From assembly GCA_034044135.1 (NCBI GenBank), contig CP139021.1, positions 630,501 through 694,500 of the forward strand: 64,000 nucleotides of DNA, in the 5' to 3' direction. Every line of letters begins with the position of its first letter. The first letter of the stretch is position 1. Position numbers and translations under genes: made by a program. Below are positions 35,097-44,750 of this stretch, piece by piece. This stretch comes from Flammeovirgaceae bacterium SG7u.111 (lineage in GTDB: Bacteria > Bacteroidota > Bacteroidia > Cytophagales > Flammeovirgaceae). Below the pieces are notes generated by a model. It did not search any database. It was given only the letters and a program-made list of their open reading frames with translations, and had not been told where the DNA came from.

Positions 35097-37343
35097 CTAA
35101 GCTTCTGATGTTTGGGTTACTTTTCCCGAAGCGGTGTTTTCCTCTAAAGGTTGCTGCTTGGGAAGGGAAATACGGAAAGTGGTTCCTTCACCAATGTGGC
35201 TGTCCACTGTAATTTCTCCATTGTGGTTTTTGATGATTCCGTAGGCAATAGAAAGTCCTAGTCCTGTTCCTCTGCCCACATCTTTTGTAGTATAGAATGG
35301 TTCAAAAATTCGTTGCTGGGTGTTTTGGCTCATTCCACAGCCTGTATCGCTAATGTTGATGAGCACATTTGCGTCATTGCTAATGGTTTCTATCGTAATC
35401 TTACCAGCACTTTCATGCTGCTTTCGGCTATCTTCTATAGCATGGATGGCATTTGCCAAAATATTCATAAATACTTGGTTGATAGGCCCAGGAAAGCATT
35501 CGATAGTTTGAAGTGCTGGGTCGTATTTTTTTTCAATGTTGATATGGTTTTTGATTTTGTTTTTGAGCAAAATCAAGGTGGAATCTAGCCCCTCGTGTAA
35601 GTCAACCGTTTTGGGCGATTCTTCATCTAGCCTTGAGAAGTTTCTTAGGCCATTTACTATTTCCCTCGTTCTTTTTGCCCCTTCTTCCATCCCCATCAAT
35701 AAGCTTTCTATTTCTTCAGTCAAAAACTCGAGGTCTATTTCTTTTTTATAAGCCTCTACCTCTGCTAGCCCTGCTTTAGGGTCATCCGAATAAAGCAGTT
35801 TTCCATATTTGGCTAAAAGCTCTTTTATTTCTTCAATATCTCTGCGGAGCGGTATCACATTAGCTGAAACAAAATTGATAGGGTTGTTTAGTTCGTGTGC
35901 AATACCCGTGGTAAGCTGACCAAGCGAAGCCATTTTTTCAGACTGGACAATAGCCGTTTGTGCCGATTTGAGCTGGTGGTGGGCTTCGTCGAGGTCTTCG
36001 TACGTTTTACCAAGTTCTTTGTGCGCTCGCCTTTTTATGATAAAAAGCTTGTAAGAAACTGTGGAGGCTACAAGCAATATGATAGTAATGGCGAGTAGAA
36101 ATCTTCGTACATGAGTTTGCTTGTCTAGCTCTGCTTGCTGGTTGAGCAATAAGATGGACTGCTTGCTTTTTTCCATCTGTAATTCCCCTATTTGCTCGGC
36201 TTTTGCTTCTATTTGGTAAGAGGCTCTCAATGAATCAAACAGGCGTTTTCTTGAAAGTTCCAGTAGCTTTTCTTGGGCGGCTATGTACAGTTGGTAGTAT
36301 TTTAATGCTGTTTTATAATCTCCTTTTTTAGTAAGGTCGTTAGCCAGTTTTTGGTACTCATTTCGTTTGGCTATCAGTTCTTTTCGCTCGCTTTCGTCTG
36401 GTTGTATTTTTTTTATTTCTTCTAACAGTTGTTGTCCATAGCCAGATGTCGTTTCGAGAGGCTTTTTTTGCGCCTTGGGAAGCGTATCGGGTATAGTTAT
36501 TAGGCTATTGTTTTTTACAAAGGGAGTATCTAGCTTTATTTCAACGGGTGGTTGCTCTATAATTATAGGGGTGTCTATAGTATCGGAAAGCCTAGGCTCA
36601 AGGGATTCCACATAGCGTAGAGTAGCTTCGGCGGCTTCTATGTTTCCCATTTCCAAAAATAGTTCGGCAACGTGCTGGTAAGTGTCCAGCACTTTTAGGC
36701 TATCGCCTACGTCTTCGTACCAGCGGATGGTTTTGAGGTAATATTCAGTGGCGCGAAGTAAGTCTCCCTCTTCTTCGTATTTCTGCGCATTTTTTTCAAA
36801 ATATCCAATAATCACATCTCGCTTTTTGTCTTGGTATTTTTTGCCTAGTTCCCAAGAGTTCATTTCGTTTTTTATATCCTGCCACCATTTGGGCGACTCT
36901 TTTTGAGGAGTTTGTGTGCCTTCTATGCTTTCTAGGACACTTTCTTGCCCTTGCAGATCATCTACTTGGTCATAAAGATCAAGGCTTTGGGACAGGCTTT
37001 CAATGGCATCTTCGTCTTTGCCAAGTCGGGAATACACTTTGCCTTGCAAGTGAAGAGCGAGCGCTTTTTGCCTGATAATGGTTGAATTATTTTGTGAAGT
37101 AAGCAACTCGTCAGAAAGCTCGATTGCATCTTCTGTCAGTTGCAAGCATTTTTTCTCTTTATCCTCCTGTAAACTTCGCTGTGCAGCTAAAATCAACAAA
37201 GAAAGTTTGTCGCTTCCTTCGGCTTTGCTTGCTTGTTGTTCCAAGGTTTTTGCATCTTGAGCAACAGCAACACCTCCTCCAAGCATGGAGGAGATAAGTA
37301 CGGTGCAAAGTAATATGTTGCGAAGAGCTTTTACCATTTCCAT
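35097..37343 (-). CDS. TPR-containing sensor histidine kinase
   Basis: A 748-residue membrane kinase. It has a signal sequence, a periplasmic tetratricopeptide region (about 30-300), a long helical linker and a transmembrane helix (about 415-438, LAITIILLVASTVSYKLFI). A cytoplasmic HisKA domain follows, with the phospho-acceptor His in TTGIAHELNNPINF (about residue 480). The HATPase domain shows N-box NILANAIHAI, G1 ISDTGCGMS and G2 GRGTGLGLSIAYGI. It resembles NtrB/AtoS-type kinases. The start at 37343 (ATG) is preferred to the TTG at 37355. No response regulator is adjacent, so it is an orphan kinase. Confidence 0.9.
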   Translation of the reverse strand: MEMVKALRNILLCTVLISSMLGGGVAVAQDAKTLEQQASKAEGSDKLSLLILAAQRSLQEDKEKKCLQLTEDAIELSDELLTSQNNSTIIRQKALALHLQGKVYSRLGKDEDAIESLSQSLDLYDQVDDLQGQESVLESIEGTQTPQKESPKWWQDIKNEMNSWELGKKYQDKKRDVIIGYFEKNAQKYEEEGDLLRATEYYLKTIRWYEDVGDSLKVLDTYQHVAELFLEMGNIEAAEATLRYVESLEPRLSDTIDTPIIIEQPPVEIKLDTPFVKNNSLITIPDTLPKAQKKPLETTSGYGQQLLEEIKKIQPDESERKELIAKRNEYQKLANDLTKKGDYKTALKYYQLYIAAQEKLLELSRKRLFDSLRASYQIEAKAEQIGELQMEKSKQSILLLNQQAELDKQTHVRRFLLAITIILLVASTVSYKLFIIKRRAHKELGKTYEDLDEAHHQLKSAQTAIVQSEKMASLGQLTTGIAHELNNPINFVSANVIPLRRDIEEIKELLAKYGKLLYSDDPKAGLAEVEAYKKEIDLEFLTEEIESLLMGMEEGAKRTREIVNGLRNFSRLDEESPKTVDLHEGLDSTLILLKNKIKNHINIEKKYDPALQTIECFPGPINQVFMNILANAIHAIEDSRKQHESAGKITIETISNDANVLINISDTGCGMSQNTQQRIFEPFYTTKDVGRGTGLGLSIAYGIIKNHNGEITVDSHIGEGTTFRISLPKQQPLEENTASGKVTQTSEA

Positions 37344-37469
37344 AAATCTAAGCAATGACGATGAATTGACCGAAAAAAAAAGTGTGTGGTGCTTAAAATT
37401 AGGTGATTAAGAGGTGTTAAGAACTGATATAACGTGTTAGCAGAAATGTGGTTTCATTTCTGTATGAGC

Positions 37470-37504
37470 AAAAAACGCTCCTATCCCAAAGGAAAGGAGC
37501 GTTT
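37470..37504 (-). terminator. Terminator of proS
   Basis: AAACGCTCCT (37473-37482) and AGGAGCGTTT (37495-37504) form a perfect 10-bp stem. On minus it is followed by a T run. A second perfect hairpin CAGAAATG / CATTTCTG lies next to it at 37441-37462, giving tandem stems. Confidence 0.8.
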
Positions 37505-37539
37505 GAAGAGCTAATACTATTTTGGATAGAAGATAGTAT

Positions 37540-39015
37540 TTAATATGCTATTGCGAAAAGAACCCTGCGTTTCGAAGGTTTTCCAGAGTAGATACAAGTA
37601 CCTTCTTCTTCAGGAGCATCGAAAGGGATACACCTAATGGTGGCCTTTGTTTCGGTTTTTATCTTTTCCTCTGTTTCGGCAGTACCGTCCCAGTGAGCTA
37701 ATACAAACCCTCCCTTTTTAGAAACTATTTCTTTGAACTCCTCATAGTCGTCTACTTTGGTAGTGACCTCCGAACGGAAATTCAATGCTTTCTCGTAAAT
37801 GTTCTTTTGGATATCTTCCATCAAGAACTCTACGGTGCTTTTGATCTCGTCTATCTGATACGTTTTCTTTTCTTTTGTATCTCTTCTGGCTACCTCCACC
37901 GTACCATTTTCAAGGTCGCGAGGACCAATGGCTATTCGTACAGGAACACCTTTCAGTTCCCACTCGGCAAACTTGAAGCCTGGTTTGTACGTATCACGGT
38001 CATCGTACCTTACGGTAATGCCCAATTGCTGAAGCTCTTCTTTAATAGCGTTTGCCTTTTCGCTGATCTTCGCAAATTGTTCGTCGCCCTTATAAATAGG
38101 TACGATTACCACATGAATAGGAGCAAGTTTTGGAGGGAGCACCAAGCCGTCATCGTCGGAATGAGCCATAATGAGCGCTCCCATCAAACGGGTACTCACA
38201 CCCCAAGAAGTTCCCCAAACTAGTTGTTGTTTATTTTCTTTATCTAAGAATTTTACATCAAAAGCTTTGGCAAAGTTTTGCCCTAAGAAATGCGAAGTTC
38301 CAGCTTGAAGAGCTTTTCCATCTTGCATAAGAGCTTCTATACAAAGCGTATCTACTGCTCCTGCAAATCGCTCGGTTGCGGTTTTTGTTCCTTTAACCAC
38401 AGGAAGTGCCATGTGCTCTTCGGCAAAATTTGCATAGATGTTTAGCATTTGCTCGGTTTCTGCACGTGCCTCAGCCTCTGTAGCATGGGCAGTGTGCCCT
38501 TCTTGCCATAAAAACTCTGCTGTACGTAAGAATACACGAGGCCGCATTTCCCATCTCACCACATTTGCCCATTGGTTTACAAGCAAAGGGAGGTCACGGT
38601 AAGACTGAATCCAGTTCTTATATGTGCTCCAGATTACTGTTTCAGAAGTTGGCCTTACGATCAACTCTTCTTCCAATTTCGCTTCAGGGTCAACCACCAC
38701 GCCTTTTCCATCTTCACTGGCTTTTAGGCGGTAATGGGTTACTACAGCACATTCCTTGGCAAAGCCTTCTATATGTTCTTCTTCTTTACTCAAGTAAGAC
38801 TTTGGGATAAAAAGAGGGAAGTAGGCGTTCATATGGCCTGTGTCTTTGAACATTTTGTCAAGCGTTGCTTGCATTTTTTCCCAAATAGCATAGCCATACG
38901 GCTTGATGACCATGCAACCCCTCACCGCAGAGTTTTCCGCTAAGTCGGCTCTTTTAACCAGTTCATTGTACCACAGAGAGTAATCTTCACTTTGCTTAGG
39001 TATTCCTTTCGCCAT
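37540..39015 (-). CDS. proS: Prolyl-tRNA synthetase, archaeal/eukaryotic type
   Basis: A 491-residue class II aminoacyl-tRNA synthetase of the short ProS type (without the bacterial INS editing domain). It shows [15 protein letters not shown] near the N-terminus, the RPTSE motif 2 region, and [20 protein letters not shown] as motif 3. The anticodon-binding domain begins near [15 protein letters not shown], and a C-terminal zinc-binding-like tail ends RVLFAIAY. This type is usual in Bacteroidota. The gene is monocistronic, with a strong terminator at 37470-37504. Confidence 0.96.
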   Translation of the reverse strand: MAKGIPKQSEDYSLWYNELVKRADLAENSAVRGCMVIKPYGYAIWEKMQATLDKMFKDTGHMNAYFPLFIPKSYLSKEEEHIEGFAKECAVVTHYRLKASEDGKGVVVDPEAKLEEELIVRPTSETVIWSTYKNWIQSYRDLPLLVNQWANVVRWEMRPRVFLRTAEFLWQEGHTAHATEAEARAETEQMLNIYANFAEEHMALPVVKGTKTATERFAGAVDTLCIEALMQDGKALQAGTSHFLGQNFAKAFDVKFLDKENKQQLVWGTSWGVSTRLMGALIMAHSDDDGLVLPPKLAPIHVVIVPIYKGDEQFAKISEKANAIKEELQQLGITVRYDDRDTYKPGFKFAEWELKGVPVRIAIGPRDLENGTVEVARRDTKEKKTYQIDEIKSTVEFLMEDIQKNIYEKALNFRSEVTTKVDDYEEFKEIVSKKGGFVLAHWDGTAETEEKIKTETKATIRCIPFDAPEEEGTCIYSGKPSKRRVLFAIAY

Positions 39016-39341
39016 TATTCTTGTGCTGTTTTAGCTTTTAACATTTCAATAAAAAATCAACCTCATTTATCCTTATCCAGCTATATGAAGGTTTTTTGCT
39101 ATAATACAGGTTCACTTTTAAAAGAAGTACAGGTTTATACATGCCTATTATATTAGAATCAGGTTTTCTAAACCAGTATTTTTCTTATATTTGTTTGAAC
39201 TTAAAGGTTTGTCCCAACCTTATTGTATTAAGGAGCGTCTTATTAAATGAGGGGCAAATATAATTGATTTAGATAAGCCTTGGAGTTATTTGACGAAAAA
39301 CCATATAAATTGATATTTACAATTTAAAAGAGTTATAAAAA
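39016..39341. other. 326-bp divergent intergenic region
   Basis: It separates proS (minus) from the Gly/Tyr/Met-rich gene (plus). No gene is seen. It carries a good plus-strand promoter candidate at 39162-39193 that would give a leader of about 140 nt. Confidence 0.4.
39162..39193 (+). promoter_or_regulatory. Promoter candidate for the Gly/Tyr/Met-rich gene
   Basis: A perfect TATATTTG -7 box (39186-39193) has a TTTTC element about 19 bases upstream. The predicted start is near 39199. The leader of about 140 nt is long for this phylum. Confidence 0.45.
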
Positions 39342-40355
39342 ATGAAAATCAAACTACTATCAGTATCAGTAATTGCGACTTTCATGCTAGGGTCTGTGGC
39401 TGTAGCCCAGGAGTACGATGACTTGTATTTTTCCAAAAAAGATAGGAAAGAAATGCAGGAATTAACTGCCAGGGTAGTGAAGCCAAGTACAGATTTTGGT
39501 GTGCAAAACCAACCCACTTCAAAATATGCTAACCCAGACTTTAATGGCGGCGCTACTGTTGGAAATACATATACTCCAGCATACAACTACTATGATGAGT
39601 CTGTTGCACAAGATGGACCTTTGTACAATGACAATTATCAGCCAGGTATGAATAACTGGAACAGGTATGGAATGAACAGTCCTTTTTACGATCCATTTAT
39701 GAGTCCTTATGGTTCTATGAACCCGTATTATGGAGGAATGGGAATGATGAATCCTTATTATGGGAGTATGATGAATCCATACTACGGAATGGGCTCTGGT
39801 TGGAACATGAACATGGGTTATAGCTCAATGTTTGGACCAAGTATGGGAATGGGATATAGTAGGATGCTTACTTCTGGCTTGTCAATGGGATTGTACACAG
39901 GTATGAACTCATTTGGTTATGGCGGTTACCCAGGTTATGCATTTGGAGGTTATGGCTATCCAGTTTCATATGCTTACCGTCCTGTGGAGGTATCAAGAGT
40001 TCCTGCAAAAACAAGGATGACTTCTGCTCCAATGCAACGCAAAACAATTGCTCAGGCAACAGCGACACCAGATGCTCAAAGAAAATACCCTTCGAGGATA
40101 AGGAATTTTGATGCTAGGAATGCTAGTTCGACTCCAGCTTCCAATGGAAGGTATTCTCGCTCCTCTTACAATAGCAATGGCAACAATAGTTGGTCTACTC
40201 CAACGAGAAGATCTACTGGTAATAACAGCAGCTGGGGAAATAGCGGAAGCAGTCCTTCATATCGTTCGACTTCGTCTTCTCCTAGCTACAGCAGACCTGC
40301 TAGCTCAGGACAGAGTAGTCCAAGTAGAGCTACAAGAAGTATTAGAAGAAATTAA
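39342..40355 (+). CDS. Secreted Gly/Tyr/Met/Asn-rich low-complexity protein
   Basis: A 337-residue exported protein with a clear signal peptide (cleavage near VAVAQ, residue 23). A charged segment (about 25-60) is followed by a compositionally extreme region (about 100-220) with repeated NPYYGGM, NPYYGSM and NPYYGMG units and G/Y/M-rich tracts. The C-terminal third is Ser/Arg/Asn-rich (SSPSYRSTSSSPSYSRP). No catalytic domain is recognised. The composition is prion-like or structural, fitting a surface matrix or adhesive protein; that is inference. A terminator follows at 40382-40417. Confidence 0.65.
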   Translation: MKIKLLSVSVIATFMLGSVAVAQEYDDLYFSKKDRKEMQELTARVVKPSTDFGVQNQPTSKYANPDFNGGATVGNTYTPAYNYYDESVAQDGPLYNDNYQPGMNNWNRYGMNSPFYDPFMSPYGSMNPYYGGMGMMNPYYGSMMNPYYGMGSGWNMNMGYSSMFGPSMGMGYSRMLTSGLSMGLYTGMNSFGYGGYPGYAFGGYGYPVSYAYRPVEVSRVPAKTRMTSAPMQRKTIAQATATPDAQRKYPSRIRNFDARNASSTPASNGRYSRSSYNSNGNNSWSTPTRRSTGNNSSWGNSGSSPSYRSTSSSPSYSRPASSGQSSPSRATRSIRRN

Positions 40356-40381
40356 TAGAGATTAGAGAAATATTATTTTTG

Positions 40382-40417
40382 AGGCGAATTGGGCATGATC
40401 CAATTCGCCTTTTCTTT
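40382..40417 (+). terminator. Terminator after the low-complexity protein gene
   Basis: A perfect stem AGGCGAATTGG / CCAATTCGCCT with a GCATGAT loop is followed by TTTCTTT. Confidence 0.8.
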
Positions 40418-40600
40418 ACCAACTTAACTGATTTTGAGTTCTATTAAGGCAGATTGTGGTCTGTCGATATTTTTTAGCCTTCAGTTAGTAACATTAGTTT
40501 AGGAGGCTTAGTTAGATTGCGAATACCTCTTGGTTATTATTATCAAGAGTTTGCTGAAAAGCATTGTGCTAAACTTTTTATAAAAACAACTAAGGTAAGT

Positions 40601-42190
40601 ATGAGATATTTGAATAAGGTTTATTTATTCACCTTCATCTTGTTTTCAACGAGCTTCACCTACCTAAAGGCCCAAAATATAGATATAAATGCTTTTGGCT
40701 ATTACAACGAAGCTATACGGTTTTCTCAAACTTCTTTTACAGGTACGGCCCGTTTTCAGGGACTGGCGGGGGCAGCAGCCTCTTTAGGAGGGGACGTTTC
40801 AAGTGCGGCAATTAATCCCGCAGGCTTGGGCTTTTTCCGAAAATCGGAGCTGTCTTTTACACCAGCATTTGGCTTTAACAATTCGAGTACCGAATATTTA
40901 GGAGAAACTACAAGTGACTCTAGGTTCAATATGAATTTGAGCAATTTGGCAGTTGTATTTGCCAGCCCAAAAGATGGCTTGAGTGTAAATAAAGGTGGCG
41001 CTTTTTCTATCTCCCTCAGCCGGATAAATGATTTCCATAATGAAATTACTTACCAAGGGGTAAATACCGAAACCCAGATTGTAGATTACTTTTTGGAGCA
41101 AGCAGATGGAGTGCCTTGGACGGTTTTGGATGAACAAGGAGAATCTGGTAATTTGACAACATTGGGCTTGGCTTATTTTACCTATTTAATCAATCCCGAT
41201 TACTTTGAAGATCCAGGAGAGCAAGATTCATATGTGACGTATATTGGTCTAGTGCCAACTGCTCAACAAGAAACCATTAAATCAAAAGGTGCCCAATATG
41301 AATGGAATATTTCTTATGGGGGAAACCTTGATGATACCTTTTATTATGGTGTAGGTTTAGGTATCCAAACTTTGAGGTATAGCAGGGATCGTGAATATTC
41401 CGAGACTATCAATGATACAGAGCCAAATATGACCGACCTTCTTTTTATTGATAGATTAAGTCAATCAGGAATTGGGGTGAACCTGAAGGCTGGTGTTATT
41501 TACAGACCGATAGATGCTGTGAGGGTAGGCGTTAGTTTTATTTCACCTACATGGTATAGCATTACCGAAAGCTATTCGGAAGAAATGTATGTGAGCTACG
41601 ATAACTTAGTTATTCCTGTAGGCTTTGAGGATGGTGAAGTGATTACTAAGAGGCTGTCAAATGAGAATGTTGTCCCGCCTCCTTACGAAGACTTAACTTT
41701 TTCATTGAAAACACCTTATAGGTTAAATGCAGGGGTTTCATTCTTTTTTGGAAAAATCGGCTTTGTTTCAGTTGATGGGGAGTATGTCGCTTACAATTCT
41801 GCTAGTTTAAACAAGCCACGTTACAAAATAGATGGCGCTGATGCTGGTTTCAATTTTGATGCGGACAATAGAACGATTGAGAAAAATTTTGCACAAACTG
41901 TTAATTTAAGAATAGGGACAGAATTTAGGATAAAGCATTTAAGGCTACGAGGAGGTTTTGCCTATTATAGTGATCCGCAAGCAGATAGTAATTTATTAGC
42001 GAGCTCTCACAAATATTTCACAACTGGTATTGGTTTTAGAAATCAAAAATTTTACACAGATTTTACTTTAGTGGGAGATTTTTTCAAGAAAGAAAGAGAA
42101 CCATATACACTTTTTACTCGTCCTAATCCTACAGCATCTGCCAAACTATCAAAAGTAAGGGCGCTATTCAGTTTTGGCGTATTTTTCTAA
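40601..42190 (+). CDS. OmpP1/FadL-like outer-membrane protein
   Basis: A 529-residue beta-barrel protein. The ATG at 40601 (MRYLNKVYLFTFILF, preceded by an AAGGTAAG stretch) gives a proper signal peptide cleaved near YLKAQ; the frame is open 84 bases further upstream but less likely. After cleavage the protein shows FTGTARFQGLAGAAASLGGDVSSAAINPAGLGFF, written here as residues about 48-81 (the G-AGAA-LGGD--A--NPAGL pattern is typical of OMPP1/FadL-like proteins in Bacteroidota). Alternating beta-strands run to a terminal aromatic (ALFSFGVFF). It may carry hydrophobic molecules, but the substrate is unknown. Confidence 0.8.
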   Translation: MRYLNKVYLFTFILFSTSFTYLKAQNIDINAFGYYNEAIRFSQTSFTGTARFQGLAGAAASLGGDVSSAAINPAGLGFFRKSELSFTPAFGFNNSSTEYLGETTSDSRFNMNLSNLAVVFASPKDGLSVNKGGAFSISLSRINDFHNEITYQGVNTETQIVDYFLEQADGVPWTVLDEQGESGNLTTLGLAYFTYLINPDYFEDPGEQDSYVTYIGLVPTAQQETIKSKGAQYEWNISYGGNLDDTFYYGVGLGIQTLRYSRDREYSETINDTEPNMTDLLFIDRLSQSGIGVNLKAGVIYRPIDAVRVGVSFISPTWYSITESYSEEMYVSYDNLVIPVGFEDGEVITKRLSNENVVPPPYEDLTFSLKTPYRLNAGVSFFFGKIGFVSVDGEYVAYNSASLNKPRYKIDGADAGFNFDADNRTIEKNFAQTVNLRIGTEFRIKHLRLRGGFAYYSDPQADSNLLASSHKYFTTGIGFRNQKFYTDFTLVGDFFKKEREPYTLFTRPNPTASAKLSKVRALFSFGVFF

Positions 42191-42220
42191 AGGACACAAG
42201 AAACGGAATCTAAAAGCTAT

Positions 42221-42264
42221 AAAAAGAGACTTAGGAGTGTTTGTGCTTCCGAGCCTCTTTTTTT
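42221..42264 (+). terminator. Probable terminator after the outer-membrane protein gene
   Basis: AAAAAGAG pairs with CTCTTTTT, with an interrupted inner stem (CT/AG and GGA/TCC), followed by a T tract. The stem has two internal mismatches. Confidence 0.55.
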
Positions 42265-42333
42265 ATAAAAATGATCACTTTTTCTTAACAAGATTTGCCT
42301 TAACTTAGCGAAAATCGCACGGTAAAAATTCTT

Positions 42334-43560
42334 ATGAAAAAGAAAAAAATCATCAATGATCCAGTATATGGTTTTTTAAGTATCAAAAGCCCATTGATCT
42401 ATGATGTAATACAACATCCTTATTTTCAGAGGCTTAGGAGGATAAAGCAACTTGGATTGACAGACTTTGTGTATCCAGGCGCGCTTCATACCCGTTTTCA
42501 TCATGCTTTAGGAGCCATGCATCTAATGGGGAATTGCCTAGAAGAGCTTCGCCGAAAAGGAAGTGAGATATCTGAAGATGAATATGAGTCGGCGCTGTTG
42601 GCAATTCTGCTACACGATATAGGCCATGGTCCTTTTTCCCATGCGCTGGAGTCGAGTATTCTGAAAGGAGTGCACCATGAAAGAATGTCCATTTTGCTAA
42701 TGGAATATCTCAATAATGAATTTGGAGGTAAGCTCAGTACCGCCATCCAAATGTTCAATAATACCTACCCAAGAAAATTTTTCCACCAATTGATCTCTAG
42801 TCAGCTCGATATGGACAGGCTAGACTACCTCCAAAGAGATTGTTTTTTTACCGGGGTTATTGAGGGAAAGGTCGCATTTGATAGGATTATCAAAATGATG
42901 GATGTGAACAACGACCAAGTGGTGATAGAGCAAAAAGGGATTTATAGTGTTGAAAACTTTTTGAATGCTCGTCGCCTCATGTACTGGCAAGTGTATTTGC
43001 ATAAAACAACAGTTGGGACGGAGCAAATGCTCATTCAATTAATCCGTAGAGCAAAATATCTTGTGCAACAGGGAGAAGATGTTTTTGCTACTTCTACCCT
43101 CAAGCTATTTTTAGAAAAAGATATTGGGGTAGAAGATTTTAATAAGGATAAATACCTTTCTGCTTTTGCCGCTCTCGATGATTTCGATATTTGGGGAAGT
43201 ATAAAAGATTGGGTGAAACATTCTGATATAGTTCTTTCAGGATTAAGTGAAATGTTACTCAATAGAAAGACATTTAGGGTGGAGCTTACCAATGAGGGCC
43301 AATCTCCTGAAAAAGTAGCTCGGATAGAGAAAAGTATCCAGCAATACTACAATATCACTGAAAAGGATATTCCATTTTTGTGTACATACGGTGTGATTTC
43401 TAATTCGGGTTACATTCCTGATAATCAAAATATTATGATAAAAATGAAGTCAGGGGAAATAATAGATGTGGCCAAAGCATCAGACTTGCCCAATATAGAG
43501 GCACTTAGCAAAATTGTGAAAAAATACTATTTATGCTACCCTAAAGTCTTATCTTTGTAG
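42334..43560 (+). CDS. HD-superfamily phosphohydrolase (dGTPase-like)
   Basis: A 408-residue protein with a full HD metal-binding domain: HTRFHHALGAMHLM (first His group, about residue 52), LLHDIGHGPFSHALE (HD dyad at about 91-92) and the downstream SSQLDMDRLDYLQRD Asp motif (about 155-170). This layout matches the dNTP triphosphohydrolase-like YdhJ/COG1078 group. The natural substrate is unproven. It sits just upstream of lpxD in the order usual for this phylum; the lpxD promoter box overlaps its last codons. Confidence 0.88.
   Translation: MKKKKIINDPVYGFLSIKSPLIYDVIQHPYFQRLRRIKQLGLTDFVYPGALHTRFHHALGAMHLMGNCLEELRRKGSEISEDEYESALLAILLHDIGHGPFSHALESSILKGVHHERMSILLMEYLNNEFGGKLSTAIQMFNNTYPRKFFHQLISSQLDMDRLDYLQRDCFFTGVIEGKVAFDRIIKMMDVNNDQVVIEQKGIYSVENFLNARRLMYWQVYLHKTTVGTEQMLIQLIRRAKYLVQQGEDVFATSTLKLFLEKDIGVEDFNKDKYLSAFAALDDFDIWGSIKDWVKHSDIVLSGLSEMLLNRKTFRVELTNEGQSPEKVARIEKSIQQYYNITEKDIPFLCTYGVISNSGYIPDNQNIMIKMKSGEIIDVAKASDLPNIEALSKIVKKYYLCYPKVLSL
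43550..43557 (+). promoter_or_regulatory. -7 box for lpxD inside the end of the HD gene
   Basis: TATCTTTG is a perfect TAnnTTTG element ending one base before the HD-gene stop codon. The predicted start is near 43563, with a leader of about 70 nt. The -33 element is weak (TTTATG), so read-through from the HD gene is also possible. Confidence 0.45.
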
Positions 43561-43632
43561 CTTTATAGGGATTATATAAAAGCATTAGTGCTTAATCCAT
43601 GTTTTGTAAGAAAAAATTGTGCGACTGAATAG

Positions 43633-44664
43633 ATGGAATTTAGCATACAAGAAGTAGCCGGCTTGTTAAACGGGCAAATCGAAGGAGATAGTTCCGCAAA
43701 AGTAAGGACAGTAGCCAAGATTCAAGAAGCGGAAAGTGGTTCCATTTCGTTCTTAGCAAACCTTAAATATGAAAAATTTCTTTACGAAACGAAGGCTTCT
43801 GCGGTCATAGTTAGCAAAGATTTTGAAGCCAAGAAAGAGTATCTGACCACTCTTATTAGAGTAGACGATGCTTATTCTGCATTTAGTGCTTTGCTCGAAG
43901 AGTACCAAAGGTTGGCTTCATTGGCAAATATTGGAATTGAAGACCCTCACTTTCGCCACGAGTCATCTACCATAGGCGAAAATATTTACTTAGGTGCCTT
44001 TGCCTACATCGGTGCCAATGCCAAGATCGGCAACAATTGCAAAATCTACCCTCACGTATATATTGGTCAAGGTGTGACGATCGGTGATAATACGATTATC
44101 TATCCAGGTGCCAAAATTATGCAAGATACCGTGATTGGGAATTATTGTACCGTTAAGCCCGGTGCAGTGATTGGTAGCGATGGGTTTGGATTTGCACCTC
44201 AAGCAGATGGTACGTACAAAGCTGTTCCGCAGATAGGAAATGTTGTGCTAAACGATCATGTGAGCATAGGGGCAAATACGACTATTGACTGTGCCACTAC
44301 TGGTTCAACAGTGATAGAAGATGGTGTGAAAATAGATAATCTCGTACAGGTAGCACACAATGCTAAAGTAGGAAGCAATACAGTGGTTGCTGGACAAACT
44401 GGCATCTCTGGTTCAACTGAGGTAGGAAAAAACTGTCGAATAGCTGGTCAAGTAGGATTTGTAGGGCATATTTCTATTGCAGATAATACTACTATTGGTG
44501 CTCAGTCGGGAATTATGAAATCCATTGAAGAACCAAACTCTACAGTTTTCGGCTCTCCGGCACTTGAGCTGAAAGAGTATATGCGCTCATTTGCCGTCTA
44601 CAAAAAACTACCAGAGTTTAGGAAGAAAATAGAGGCTTTAGAAAGATCGCTGTTGGACTCATAA
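43633..44664 (+). CDS. lpxD: UDP-3-O-(3-hydroxyacyl)glucosamine N-acyltransferase
   Basis: A 343-residue lipid A pathway enzyme that adds the second hydroxyacyl chain to UDP-3-O-acyl-glucosamine. An N-terminal uridine-binding domain (about 1-100, GSISFLANLKYEKFLYETKA) precedes a left-handed beta-helix of hexapeptide repeats (about 105-300). The catalytic His lies in DNLVQVAHNAKVGSNTV (about residue 240). A C-terminal helix ends the protein. It is followed by the lpxC/fabZ and lpxA genes on the same strand, a dedicated lipid A cluster. Confidence 0.96.
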   Translation: MEFSIQEVAGLLNGQIEGDSSAKVRTVAKIQEAESGSISFLANLKYEKFLYETKASAVIVSKDFEAKKEYLTTLIRVDDAYSAFSALLEEYQRLASLANIGIEDPHFRHESSTIGENIYLGAFAYIGANAKIGNNCKIYPHVYIGQGVTIGDNTIIYPGAKIMQDTVIGNYCTVKPGAVIGSDGFGFAPQADGTYKAVPQIGNVVLNDHVSIGANTTIDCATTGSTVIEDGVKIDNLVQVAHNAKVGSNTVVAGQTGISGSTEVGKNCRIAGQVGFVGHISIADNTTIGAQSGIMKSIEEPNSTVFGSPALELKEYMRSFAVYKKLPEFRKKIEALERSLLDS

Positions 44665-44750
44665 AGCACTTCGCACTTCGATTTAATAAAGAACACATAG
44701 ACTAAAGCTCGACAGGGCTTAATAAGGAATAAATTTATTAGAACATTTTT

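Noticed and set aside
40108-40365. 85-codon plus-strand frame inside the low-complexity gene
   Set aside because: It is an alternate-frame reading of the Ser/Arg-rich tail, with no start signal or domain.
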